The notes under the pieces were generated by a model. The model saw nothing but the letters and a program-made list of their open reading frames with translations. It was not told the origin of the DNA and ran no database searches. The position numbers and the translations under genes are program-made. Below, in pieces: positions 1 through 11,165 of a stretch of 64,000 nt of DNA. The DNA comes from Agapetus fuscipes (taxonomy: Eukaryota; Arthropoda; Insecta; Trichoptera; Glossosomatidae). The stretch is from positions 14,012,001 to 14,076,000 of the forward strand of contig OX637334.1 in assembly GCA_951799405.1 (NCBI GenBank), written 5' to 3'. Numbering within the stretch: position 1 is the stretch's first letter; each line of letters starts with the position of its first letter.

Positions 1-330
1 ATTATTGTCTTTTTGACAAAGTAGTCAATGTGAGGACTGACTATTTGACATAGTTTTAAATGTTGTTACTGTCTATTTGACATAGTAGTCAATGTGAGGA
101 CTGACTATTTGACATAGTTCTAAATGTTATTACTGTCAATTTGACATAGTAGTCAATGTGATTACTGACTATTTGACATCCTACTAAATGTGATTACTTA
201 CTAATTGACGTAAAAAACTACATACTACTTAATGTGATTACTGTATATTTGACAAAGTTCTAAATTGTATGTATTACTGTCTATTTGGCATAGTAGTCAA
301 TGTGATTACTGACTTTTTGACAAAGAGTAG
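1..330. repeat. Tandem repeat, 64-bp period built of two ~32-bp halves
   Basis: The motif TAGTCAATGTGA recurs at a spacing of 64 bases, and TATTTGACATAG recurs about every 32 bases, so each unit is a diverged dimer. The array runs off the left edge and decays near 330. No coding potential is seen. Confidence 0.8.
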
Positions 331-460
331 GTGGCCGAAGAGGATCGTCCAGTGACGACCCAGAATGTCAAAGCGGGTATTGGGTAGACCACAGCTGAGA
401 TGGCTAGATGATGTTCAGGGGGCTGTAGGGAGAAGGAGACGTAGGTGGGGTTAAAAGAGG
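331..460 (+). pseudogene. LINE C-terminal remnant
   Basis: A short frame reads SKRVLGRPQLRWLDDVQG, the GRPxxRWxDDV signature found at the C-terminus of many insect LINE reverse-transcriptase proteins. It is broken at both ends. Confidence 0.5.
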
Positions 461-1489
461 CCAACATTATAAAAAAGAAATGCAAGTCTTCATATTTGTA
501 TGAGATATTTTGAGTGTTGAAATTGAATATTTGCATACAACAGATTGTAGACGGACTCTCCTGAAGATTGTGTTGGTTGGTCACTGCTTCCCTTACGACA
601 GCGTAACGATCTCACAAACAAGCTGACATTACCAGCTTTCATAGAGTAACAAAATGACTTTATTAAAAAGAAAATCATTGGCCAGGTTAATAAGACCTGA
701 TGATAAAAATATGACTCGTTAAAGTTTTAATAGATTAGATATTAGAAGCAACCTACAGCGACAAGGTTGTTAAATTTAAAAAGGGTATGAAGAACAAGTA
801 TGAATAAGAAAAAAAAATGTTGTCCGGATGAGCTCAATTGAGATGACTCTTACGGTCATAACCACATCGCTACAGTTTGATTCCCACCAAGAGTGTTAGA
901 CATTATTATCCGTTTCGTTGTTTTTTTCTAACGTGAAAACGTTTATACAGCCTTCATAAGAAATAAAACCTACTTATCAGATTAGGGGACCAAAGAACCT
1001 TCACAAATTCCTCACGAAGTTGCCTATTACTTGTGAAAATAAATAGGTTCTTTTTCTTAATGCAGCCCCTTGAGAGACAATGCGGCAATGGTTGCACTGT
1101 GGGTATATAATGTATTTGCAGTGTAGTTGTTTTTATATATAACTTTCAAGGAATGACACTTGCATGTTCAAGTTTGCAGAAGATCATTTTTCATTATGAA
1201 AGCTGAAAGATGACAGTTGAAAGTTGCAACCCACAGTAAAGTAAGCTGTGAGAAAAGTGAGTGTCATTAAAATACGTGGTACGCCACTGTCATATGACAG
1301 TGGTATTTAAGAAATGCATCCTGCTCTAGAGATGGGGCAATCACTCGCTAGACGAAAAGTTGAACAACAAAGGGTAAATAAATGTATGCATCTTTAGAAT
1401 AATGGAGTTCGAAAAGGATGATCGTAATTCGTTTATTTCTCGACGGGAAAAGTCGCACTTTTACGTTACTAGGGTCTATGGCAACCCAC
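461..1489. other. No gene recognised
   Basis: AT-rich sequence with only short frames; no splice-supported coding sequence or terminal repeats seen. Confidence 0.4.
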
Positions 1490-1630
1490 TGTTGGTTTAT
1501 TTTGTAAGTGCACATGCAGCATGCTTACGCGCGAACTTACAAGTTTCTCTTTGTTGGTGGGTGCATGCATGAAACATGAATATTTTTTGTTTACACATAA
1601 AAAAAATGCAAATTAGATTTTATAATCTGT
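1490..1630 (+). repeat. TTAGA-tailed dispersed repeat, 3' part
   Basis: Contains the family core (CACATGCAGCATG, then GCGCGAACTTAC) and an AGATTTTATAATC tail. The 5' half is missing. Confidence 0.55.
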
Positions 1631-1650
1631 TTATAGATAATAAATATATA

Positions 1651-1700
1651 GAACAACAATGGTCCCAAAACAGATCCTTGTGGCACTCCCAACGGGGCTA
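1651..1700 (-). pseudogene. LINE reverse-transcriptase fragment
   Basis: The minus strand at 1651-1689 reads GVPQGSVLGPLLF, a hallmark block of non-LTR (Jockey-like) reverse transcriptases. Only about 13 codons survive. Confidence 0.7.
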
Positions 1701-1759
1701 GAAATGGTTGAGATTGAAATTAGCCATTCGAGACGTATTGAGCCCTGTTTTGGAAATCT

Positions 1760-1850
1760 TCTTCTTCTTCTTCTTCAGCCTGTATTGATCGTCCACTCCT
1801 GGACGTAGGCCTCCTCTCGCATTTTCCATTCATTTCTATGGAGAAAATCC
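1760..1850 (-). repeat. LINE 3' end with (GAA)n tail
   Basis: On the minus strand this reads GGLRPGVDD followed by a GAA-rich tail. This resembles the 3' terminus of common lepidopteran LINE elements; the assignment is from memory of such elements. Confidence 0.5.
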
Positions 1851-2460
1851 GAATTGCTCGAGTTTGTTTAGCAAAATTTATCTTTGCATTTTTGATCATT
1901 TAAAAACATTTAATACCATAAAATAATTTTCCCATCATAAAATAATTAAGGTTGTCTGTAAGATATCGCCATGTGCGATAAGACCGCCCATTGTACATAT
2001 GTCTCTTTTTGTTTATAATATTAATGTAATTTATTTGTGGTGTACAATAAAGTTTATTATTATTATTATTATAATTTTCCCATCTCTATCCCATTTCTGT
2101 TGACGATGTATTTTACTGTGCAATAATAATTCGTATTCTTCAACATCACTACAAACTTTTCAAGACTGCACGATCACTGCGCTCCAATTTTCTAGCAAGT
2201 TTTTACAGACACAACATAATGTATGATACACTTACGAATGTGTGTGTTCATGGGGATATCACTTTCTTAGATAAAAGCTGCGAAAGCTTTCGCGTAGAGT
2301 CCATTAGCGGGAGGTTGGGAGAGCGCCTGTATGTGGCGACGAGTGTAGAGGGTGATAATTCTAACGCCGGATACTCTCACGGTAGATCATATGTTATGCC
2401 GCATCTGTAAATACAATCACAATGTAAATAAAATACAGCAACGATAATGATAGGATGATG

Positions 2461-2655
2461 ATGTCACCCCTGTTTAAGGAAAGGTCAGCCAGGGTTGCAG
2501 GGCTTATGTTCATTTAAGATTGGGTTTTTATGTTGTAAGTCCACATGCGGCATGTGTTTTATGCCAAACTTATACGTGGCTGCTTATGGGAACCCATTTA
2601 ATATGAATTTGAAATGTAATGTTTCTTTGCAACTTGGATTATAGATTATATAATA
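2461..2655 (+). repeat. TTAGA-tailed dispersed repeat
   Basis: Carries GTCACCCCTGTTT, GGTTGCAGGGCTTATG, TCCACATGCGGCATGTG and a CTTGGATTATAGAT tail in family order. The first ~40 bases are missing. Confidence 0.75.
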
Positions 2656-2759
2656 TAGCGATTGACTTGCAATGTTGGCTTTTTTATATTTATTGGCACT
2701 GTATTTCATACGTTTACTTAATCGTTGTTTCTTTATGATTTATTTTATATTTTTGATTC

Positions 2760-2998
2760 CTGACTTATCGGTTGATGCATGTGTGGCTGACCACTCACTT
2801 TGCTTATGTCACTCCCGTTGCAGTTACAGGCGGTACGAGTTAAAAAGTTATGTTCATTTGAAAACTGCGCTCTAATTTTGTTAGTATAATGCGGCATGCA
2901 TGTGTAAGCGCGAACTTATACGTGTCTCATTGTGGGAATGCATTTTATAAAAATCTTTAGTGTTAATTTATTTTTACAACTTATACTACAGATAATAA
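2760..2998 (+). repeat. TTAGA-tailed dispersed repeat, near full length
   Basis: Starts in the GACTTATCGGTTGATG block and ends at CTACAGATAAT. It is diverged in the middle but has the TAAGCGCGAACTTATACGTG core. Confidence 0.7.
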
Positions 2999-3364
2999 GA
3001 TATATCAACTTTTTGTTGTTGAAATCTATGTGATATCATTATTTTATATAAAAAAAATCAGATTTCGTAACTTTGTCGTATTGAAAGGTGAATAAAAATA
3101 ATGGACTGAGAATCCATTAATAGAGACAATGTAGCTACGAGGCTAAATTTATATTCTGAATGTTATGGAGCTTCAAGAGGAACCTGAATCTTAGCATAGC
3201 CTAAAACAGTGAGTCTAAAACTGTGAGATAAAAATTTAGGAGGCTGTAATGTGTTACAAAAAAACATAAAATGCTGTAAAAAACTTCTCATCATCGCAAA
3301 TCCCACAGCATTGTTTTACTTGAAATTCTTCGACTCTTTATTGATTGAAATCTTTCGATCTCCG
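2999..3364. other. No gene recognised
   Basis: AT-rich spacer between two repeats; nothing supported. Confidence 0.4.
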
Positions 3365-3725
3365 ACTTACAAAAAAAAATGTAGATGCTCATGGATGGCT
3401 CACATGAGAACAAGCGGCTATCTTTTCATGATTTCTTCCAGCTGGGTATAGACCTATTGGCATCTCATTATCTACGATATGTGCAATTCTTTCATGGCTC
3501 ATTCTGGATACATGATCTCTCCTGGATCTTCTTTTAATATGCCCTCTACTGTACACGATTCTTACATGTGGTCATTGTGGAAGTGATCTCGCAATAGTTT
3601 GTCTTAATTGTTCAAAGAACTTTATAATCAGATGTTCTGAAGAGTTTTTGGTTCATTTTTGCTTCTACACCGTAGGTCATAATAGTTCTACACCGCAAAT
3701 TCTGAATAAATTTTTGAAATGAAAT
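3365..3725 (-). pseudogene. LINE C-terminal remnant
   Basis: Minus-strand frames give RRDHVSRMSHERIAHIVDNE and, upstream in another frame, a TYGVEAK block. This order resembles the region after the reverse-transcriptase domain in LINEs (YGAETW... then WxxHxxRM...RI). Frames are interrupted, so this is a fossil. Confidence 0.45.
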
Positions 3726-4265
3726 AACAACACAGAATCAAAATTTACATTATTTACAATAAAAAGTTGTGTGACCGCAAAATTGTACAGTTATGAAGAA
3801 GCTCTGGTTTTGTAGACAAAGTTTCTCGGCGCATTCTGGGTCGCATCTTAGACCGTCTACGGCGTAGATACATAGTATGCCTCTACGAGGACCATATCAT
3901 CGTAGATAGCATAACATCTACTCTATCCCAAGTTTTTAACTTAACCTTTTCGTTTTACCGAAACATATGAAAACTTAATCAACCCCTCTTGTGAGTGTCT
4001 TAGCTTCCTTACATTTTTCGCTAAGAGCTACGATAGACTTGACACGTAACGTTGTAGACTTGGCGGAGTGAGTTTATATTATCGACTCAATTACGCGCAC
4101 TAAGTGCTTTTCTGTAGAGGCCGTGTTGCGAGACGGTAAGGAATGCCTGCCTTACCAAATGCATACAGGCAGAAGCGAATGCAGTAAATGAACTTCAATT
4201 AACAGTGCTAGATGTAGGTATTGCTTGTACTTGAAATAGATTTGGATGTATAATCTAATGGATGA

Positions 4266-4545
4266 TTTATTTGTTGAGCGCTGTTTTTGTGTGAAACACA
4301 CCTCAAGAACCTTCTGAAAACTTTGTGAAGTTTCAATTATTGCTATAGAAAGCGCCAATTCTCAGGTTAGACCCATTTTCTATAAGGCTGGATGGATCTT
4401 ATTGATCGGTCTATTTTTTTGAAGTTAAATATTTTTTTCTGTCTCGGGAATCGAACTCACAACCTTCGGATTACTGGAGATCAACGGATCATTTGGAGTC
4501 CGTAGCCTTAATTACTAGATTACAGACCGATCAATAAGTCAATGT
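4266..4545 (-). repeat. tRNA-headed SINE
   Basis: On the minus strand a tRNA-like head (CGGTCTGTAATCTAGTAATT, then a B-box-like GAGTTCGATTCCCGAGAC) is followed by a body with TGGATGGATC, AAAGCGCC and a GTGAAACACACCTCAAGA end. The body is shared with 25,300-25,680. Confidence 0.7.
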
Positions 4546-4769
4546 AAGTAGGGGCGTGCATCCTAAATTGGCACATGTTTGTATAAGGTTAGTCATACAA
4601 CGTAAAAATCTATAAACCGTAACAAAATTTAAATAAACAATTTAAATTTAAAACCTTGTGACGCAGATCAACAGTCTTTTTTTTTAAGTCCTTGCATACT
4701 TTTTCATTTCATCCATTAATTTAGTTTTTTATGTTTCGTCGTGATATAAAAAAAATATTTACAAATAGT

Positions 4770-4890
4770 ATTTGCACTTCGTTGGGTTGAAATATTCATT
4801 CAAAAATAATCGATCCCACGTCCTTCTCATTACGGGTCCTTAGCATTAATTGTTATAACTATTAGACTACAGACCAGTCAACTGTGGATC
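4770..4890 (-). repeat. tRNA-headed SINE, head only
   Basis: The minus strand reads GACTGGTCTGTAGTCTAATAG and then GACGTGGGATCGATTAT, a decayed relative of the tRNA-like head at 4,440-4,545. Confidence 0.55.
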
Positions 4891-5261
4891 TGGAGACACG
4901 TAATTTTCTAGTAAATTAAAAAGTTTTCTCACAGTAAATATTTAATAATATTGGCTTCACGCAAAGCTACAGGGGAACTCTCAGAGACTGCAAATGGTCA
5001 AAGGGAAAAGAAAATAAACGCGGAAACTTAAAAGGAAAACTGCTAATACATGTTTTCACCACATACTGGGTGAAAAAGCTCGCAGAGCGTTGGCGCCTGA
5101 GCTCAGAGGGGGGAGGGTGTTGGGTTCGGTTTCCGGTTTGGACACTTCCGCAGTCCACCAGGGCTCCTTCCGTCCACACACAAGCTGTGAAAGCCTTAAT
5201 AGGCCCTTCAAACAATAATTCAACATTCAGCATTCAACATTTATGCGTGAAACCATTATTT

Positions 5262-5490
5262 ATAATAGTATTTGGTCAGGTATGCGGCTGACCACCGTTC
5301 ACTTTGCCAATGTCACTCTTGTTTCAGGGAGAGACGGCAGGAGTTGCAGGGTGTTTGTCCATTTGAAATTTGGATTTTTGTATTGTTGGTTCACATGTGG
5401 CATGTGCAAGCGCAAACCTGTACGTGTCTGCTTGTGAGAATGCATATAACGTGAATCTCCAATATGTATCTTTGCAACTTAGATTAGATT
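5262..5490 (+). repeat. TTAGA-tailed dispersed repeat
   Basis: Nearly complete: GGCTGACCACC at the 5' end, CACTTTGCCAATGTCACTC, CACATGTGGCATGTG, and the tail CTTAGATTAGATT showing two TTAGA units. Confidence 0.8.
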
Positions 5491-5559
5491 TAAAAAAAAC
5501 AATATCCCAATTATTTATTTGGTGAGTGCTTTTTAAAATTGAATCACACTTCAGGAGCC

Positions 5560-6334
5560 CTCTTCTTTTATCTATGAACTATATATTATCTTAATTTAAA
5601 GGTTAAATTAACATTTAATGCCTGGCCACGAGCATCCACGTGTAGCTGCGTTTGTATTTACAAAATGAAATCTCAAACTTCAGATGAACCTAAACCTTGC
5701 AATTTACCCCGTCCTTTCCTAAAAAAGACGTGAATTTGAAAAAGTATGGGTCTTCAGCATCATTCTAACGTTGTTTTTATAGAATAAGAACAAAATATAG
5801 AACCGAAATGTAATGTCACAGGATTTTGTTAAATTTGTTTGTGTAAATAACTGTTCTTCTTAACGTAAGGAAAGTCCATTTATAAGTAGTGACAAGGAAA
5901 AATGATAAACACAATCAATGTTACGCAAACAACATGATTTGGGGGCTGTTTACATCACTCAAGAATGTTGAATGTGAATAGATGGTCTGTGGGCACATAA
6001 TGCTATAGTGCTTTCTTGCAGTGAGCTTAATTATAAACCACTGACCGTGTTTATGAAGAAAAGCTTTATAATTGAATAAGAAAATTGTGCACTTTTTCAC
6101 ATACAGCTTATTTCTATTAAAAAGCGTTGATGATGGTTGAATTTAATTGGATGAATGCAAGTCTTTTATTTTAATTTTAAAAAAATATAGTTTTTATGTG
6201 CAACATTTTTAGCAAAATAAGAAAAACGATAATAAATAAATTGTACTTCGTTTTTTCAGCCTTATTTACTTCAGATTAGGATGTTATTACGTTTCTTGAA
6301 TATTACGTGGGTATGAAGCTAATCATCCAAACAG
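5560..6334. other. No gene recognised
   Basis: AT-rich, short frames only; nothing supported. Confidence 0.4.
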
Positions 6335-6525
6335 TACAAATTACTTCACTTTTGCCAATGCCACCCCGGTTTCAGGAAATCACGGCAAGAGTTACAGGCT
6401 ATATTCATTACGGTTAGGATTTTTATTTTTAAGTACCTAGTCATGCAGCATGTGAAAGCGCCAGGTTATTTGGAAAGGGATTACATCAAATATGAATATA
6501 TCGTTATAACTAGATTATAGATGGA
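6335..6525 (+). repeat. TTAGA-tailed dispersed repeat, diverged
   Basis: Has TTGCCAATGCCACCCCGGTTTCAGG, the CATGCAGCATGTGAAAGCGC core and an ACTAGATTATAGATGG end. Confidence 0.65.
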
Positions 6526-7269
6526 CACATAAATTATGAAGCCTTCTGAAAGTCTTTTATTTTTTTTACAACGTACAAATAAAGTTAACTTAAAAAATGT
6601 ATATGTATATGTATTTGCAACTTAGATGATATTTTTAGGGGCTTTTACCAGTCTAGCTCCAGAGGTGTCATTAGAAATATCGTTGATGTAATCAAATTAA
6701 ATTTCTTAAATTAATTAAGAATGAAAGGAAAAACAGATCGTTATATTTTCAAGTAATTGGGCGCCATTATTTATCTCGTTTAATAAAAGAAGAAAAATTG
6801 TCTTTCCTAATTATTCTCATTTAGAATTGTTTTTGATTGATGCGACATTGTACCTATTTGAAAAACAGAATGATAATTAAACGAATAAAACGATTAAATA
6901 GATTGCAACACTCCAGTTTTTTTTTAATGAAGTTGGAAAATTTTTAAACATTTTTCTCGGCGAGCAAACGTCAATATTGTCTATGCCAATTTACGTGTGG
7001 ACCTCATGAATTTATTGTTTTAAGAAATGCGTATTTTGTAATCTGTAATCTATGAGCTTCAGATAGATTAACATTTGATGTTCATTCAACGTGCTTAAAT
7101 ACAGTTACAGTTACGCTAAAGAATAAAAAATAATTTAACCTCAAATGAACATTTCTAAAATCTTCTTTTCCTTGTTATTTTCTTTAAAATATGTAGGCAT
7201 TAAGAAAAAAAATTGTTGGAGTATCTTCATGCTAATAACTCATAATTAAATGGATTCTGTAAAAAAATG
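6526..7269. other. No gene recognised
   Basis: AT-rich; nothing supported. Confidence 0.4.
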
Positions 7270-7405
7270 TATACCCCTGATTCAGGGAAGTTGCAGGGTT
7301 TATGTTCAATTGATCTTTTGTGTTTCATTGTGAACAATGTGTAAGCGCAAAATAACCCATGTTCATTGCATAAAATATAAAAAATCTTAAATATTCATTT
7401 ATCTT
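7270..7405 (+). repeat. TTAGA-tailed dispersed repeat, deleted copy
   Basis: CCCTGATTCAGGGAAGTTGCAGGG is followed by a shortened GTGTAAGCGC core and a TCTTTACAAATGAGATT end; the ACATGCGGC block is lost. Confidence 0.55.
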
Positions 7406-7835
7406 TACAAATGAGATTCCAGAAGCTAATAGCATACCTCGGGTGGTACTCTTTGTCAAGTTGTTTCTAGATCAATAGTTGCGTAAGAATAATGAATGAA
7501 AAAATGCGGCGGATAGGATTACTGGGAATCCGCTTTTCGAGTAGAATATGATATAGAAAGCTCAGCACAGTTTATATCCCCATAGAATCCCCCATTTTAA
7601 TTGCACATATCTTGTTATTTTGCACACGTGGAGGTTTGCGCATTGAACAATATAATTTATGATTACGGCCGATATAAAATAATGACAACTTTGTGGCCGC
7701 AGTGCTACGATATAACTGTAGACCTTTAAAGCAAGTTTAATGAGCTACGTTGGTCTACCAGACAGTGTTTGCCAAAACATTGAACAATATTTAGAAATTA
7801 AATATTTAAAAAATTATCGAAGTAAAAACCGGGAC

Positions 7836-8009
7836 AGCCCGTTCCCACTTGTCGGGTGTCGGATCCGTATATTGATCGGAGGTTCCAGTGGCAGAACATT
7901 ATGTATGGAGCTATTCACACTTTGTCGAAACCGATTTTGTCCGAAATGCCCTGCAACTGGAACTTCCGATGAATATACGGATCCGACACCCGGCAAGTGG
8001 AAACGGGCT
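7836..8009. mobile_element. 174-bp MITE with ~58-bp inverted ends
   Basis: The left end AGCCCGTTCCCACTTGTCGG matches the reverse complement of the right end (AGCCCGTTTCCACTTGCCGG), and similarity continues through CGGATCCGTATATT. A short frame across it is a by-product. No clear target-site duplication; superfamily not assigned. Confidence 0.8.
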
Positions 8010-9290
8010 CTGACGGTGAAGTTAAGAATGAATAAGGGAAAAGGAAATAGAAGCAGAAAAAATATGTGAATGTAAAAGTCAAAAAAATGCAACGAGGTTG
8101 TTCAAGCGTGTAAAAAATCTGATAATGAAATGCTTATAAAAGTAATATGCGGAGAAAAATGGAAAAGTAAAAAAGGAAAGAGAATACTGAAATAAGTATG
8201 ACTCAATCAGATTGACGAAACTGTGAAGGAATAGCATATATAGTGTGGAATTTGAAGACGAAATTGTGTGAAATATGTGATGCGTATGAATGCGATGAAA
8301 GAGATATGTAAGAATGGGAAGAAACAGAAGAAATTTGCCCTGACTCTTGCGTTATGATGTTGAAAAATTCAGATTCACTAAAAAATACATTTTTCACAAA
8401 ATAGCAACTGTGTCTCAAGATGAATAAAGTTTGTAATTTATTTTTTGACACAAAGATTGGGAAACACTGATATACTCGTACCTCTACGGCAAAATTTAAG
8501 CATGACCAAAAAACGCAAAACATATTAAAATCCCAATTGGAAATGTTTACTGAAGTCTCTTGAGTAATCAAATAAAAACGAATAAATAAGTATTTTACAG
8601 TTGAACTTTTTTAAATTTATAATACATGATGTTTTTTTCTTATCCCGGTAAATGTAAATAATTTTTTATTTCTTTTTTTCAGATGCAGCGGAAACAAAAT
8701 CACAACTTATATATAAAAAAGTGACAGCATAGAAAAAGACAATTGAACATGTTTTAATCGAAAAAATTGGAAATCTCATGAAACAAGATTTTCCAAAAGA
8801 ATTATGTTTTCATAATAATTTTCCAACTAAAATTAAAAAATATCACTGGAAAGCTAATTTTTATTTTAGTTTGGTTTACAAAGCTTGTGAGTATGTACAT
8901 AAAATATCCAAATGAAAAATATCTGGGCATTTGTTGAACCTGATGAAAGATAACATGGAATTTTGATAAAAAATCTTAAATAAAAAAATTAAAATGATTT
9001 TTGAAATAAGATAATATTGAAAAAAAAAGAGATGTTGTGATTAAGACATCATGAAAAAGTGACAGAAAAGAAGAATAAGAAAGAAAAAAAAGAAGGAAAG
9101 CTGATTTTGTTAAAATAGGAAGTAACTTCTTCGTCTTTTTCTTCAGAGAGTTTTGTGGAAGAGTATCTTCCACATTTTGGATAAAAGCTGTTGAATACTG
9201 TGAGTATATTTCTGGTCTTTTGAATTTAAAATGAATAGTGAGTGGATCCTGGCCTCATTTATCGTTTCCAACGCTATCTTTCCTTCACCA
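8010..9290. other. No gene recognised
   Basis: Extremely A-rich sequence with poor codon structure; nothing supported. Confidence 0.4.
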
Positions 9291-9299
9291 GTCTCACTC

Positions 9300-9400
9300 A
9301 CACTCCAGACAATCTGCCACCACTCAGTCTAGCCACCTTCTTCCTCGTCCACTGTTCCAAATGCTTCAGGGTCTATCACCACAACAATGCTTTCTAAAAT
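9300..9400 (-). pseudogene. Possible LINE C-terminal remnant
   Basis: Plus-strand text (CAATCTGCCACCACTCAGTCTAG..., CTTCCTCGTCCACTG, CAGGGTCTATCACCACAACAATGC) parallels the LINE tails at 44.5 kb and 35.9 kb. No frame is intact. Confidence 0.35.
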
Positions 9401-9799
9401 AAGGTTTAATATTTCCTCTAAAACTCCCAAAGTGTGTCTAAAAAACCCACGCCTCTTGTCTCCTCCCGCCCTCGTGCTCAGCAATAGATATAAAAAGCGA
9501 GCGGGTGACTTTATACACCCAGTCACCTGCTGATGGTGGTGCATTGAACATCTCCTACGAATTTTGTGGCCTGGTAAACGAAGAAAATAAATCATGAGCT
9601 CATCAAATTAAAGTTTAGTTCGAAAATTTTAAAAATGTTGCAAATATCAATGAAAAATAATTATTTCATAACAAAAATCATATTTTCAAATCTCGAGGTG
9701 GTAAATAAATTCGGACAGACGATGTATTTATTCTGTCAGCTTTTAAAGCAGAACCAAATAAGTAAATACTCCATGCAAAAATGGTAGCTTCTTAGGAAT

Positions 9800-9940
9800 T
9801 TATACAGTTAGATGGGTTCTTATAATGTAGGTCCACATGCGGCATGTGTTGGCGCGAAATTATACATGTCTGCTTGTGGGAATGCATTAAATATAAATCT
9901 TAAATGGTATATATCCTTGCAGTTTAGATTAGATTAGATA
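9800..9940 (+). repeat. TTAGA-tailed dispersed repeat, 3' half
   Basis: TATAATGTAGGTCCACATGCGG to a tail TTTAGATTAGATTAGATAC with three TTAGA units. Confidence 0.8.
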
Positions 9941-9944
9941 CACT

Positions 9945-10817
9945 TGCATTCACGACTATCTTGCACCTGATGCTTTTTTTTAGATACTTATCGATTCCCA
10001 ATTTTGACACTGTCATACTTCTTTGTGCTGTATGCAGGCACTCCAGAAGAGCAATTCTCGATGTTCGCTTGCACTAAAGATATTAGTTGCCGGTGGAGAT
10101 TAATAGCCCTTGCGAAAGAGTTCCTTTCCGTTTTGCGATTCTCGTTCCCACCGACCTTCCGACTATCCTTACAAGGGACAGCAATGGGTTTTTAAAGTTT
10201 TTTCTCGATTGGCCAGACTGACGGATGATCGATGTGATAATCGTCCGACAGGTGCCAGCTCAAAGGGTAAATTTCCCCATATATTTTAAAAAAATACTAA
10301 AACTTCATCAAAAAGTAGTAAAACAATAATAAGTGCAAATAAGTACGTAACAACTGAATGAAAATACATAAAACTACATTACAATGTAATGAAAAACTCA
10401 GTTTTCAACAATACAATGTTTGGGGAAAACTATTTTTTATATTGTACTTTTACTCCTTCAACTTGTTAAAACTAGCCCAATTTATTTTAATTAAAAAAAT
10501 TAAGGTTATTTGCTTATTTCAAATATGCTAAAATTAGGAAATAATTATAAATAACATTTTATATGAAATTATTTTTCCTTGGATTTTGGGGGCAATTCTC
10601 ATAGTTCACAGCTCTCGCATATCAGGTTGGCATATCAGGCTAACTTCACGCCTGCTGTCAACTGACATTTGACAATTAAATCTATGTTTATCTTTGTAAA
10701 TTGAGCGTTATAATGATTGAAAATCACTTGTAAATAATTATGTTTACAATTTATCACAAAAGAAGATGAAATTATGAAAAAATAACGCAATTTCTTTATG
10801 CAAATTTACTGTTGACT
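9945..10817. other. No gene recognised
   Basis: Flank of the ISL2EU element; AT-rich with no supported feature. Confidence 0.4.
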
Positions 10818-11165
10818 TAGGGTAATTTCACACTTTTTTTTTCTTTCGTAAATTGATAGATTTAAGTTATAAAAATAGTCTCCCGTTTTTTTTTTTTTTT
10901 AATAATGCGTATTTTTTGAATTAGGGCGCTTTTAAATTCGTCATTTTTCCATTTCCGGTTAAACGGCCCATTTTTTGCATTTGGGCGGATGTGCGTCGAT
11001 GGATCTCATTCGGCTCAGCTGTCATTCAGTCGTGTGTATTTTTGTATGGCGGATTTGTTTACATTTGACGAGTATATCTATTTTCATCAATTTCAACTAT
11101 TATTTGCACTTTAAAGTTAGTTGTGCCGTGTATAAAGTATAATTGAATTGGTGTAATCATCAAAG

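Noticed and set aside
7740..8092. Frames of 109 and 92 codons on both strands
   Set aside because: Produced by the inverted ends of the MITE at 7,836-8,009.
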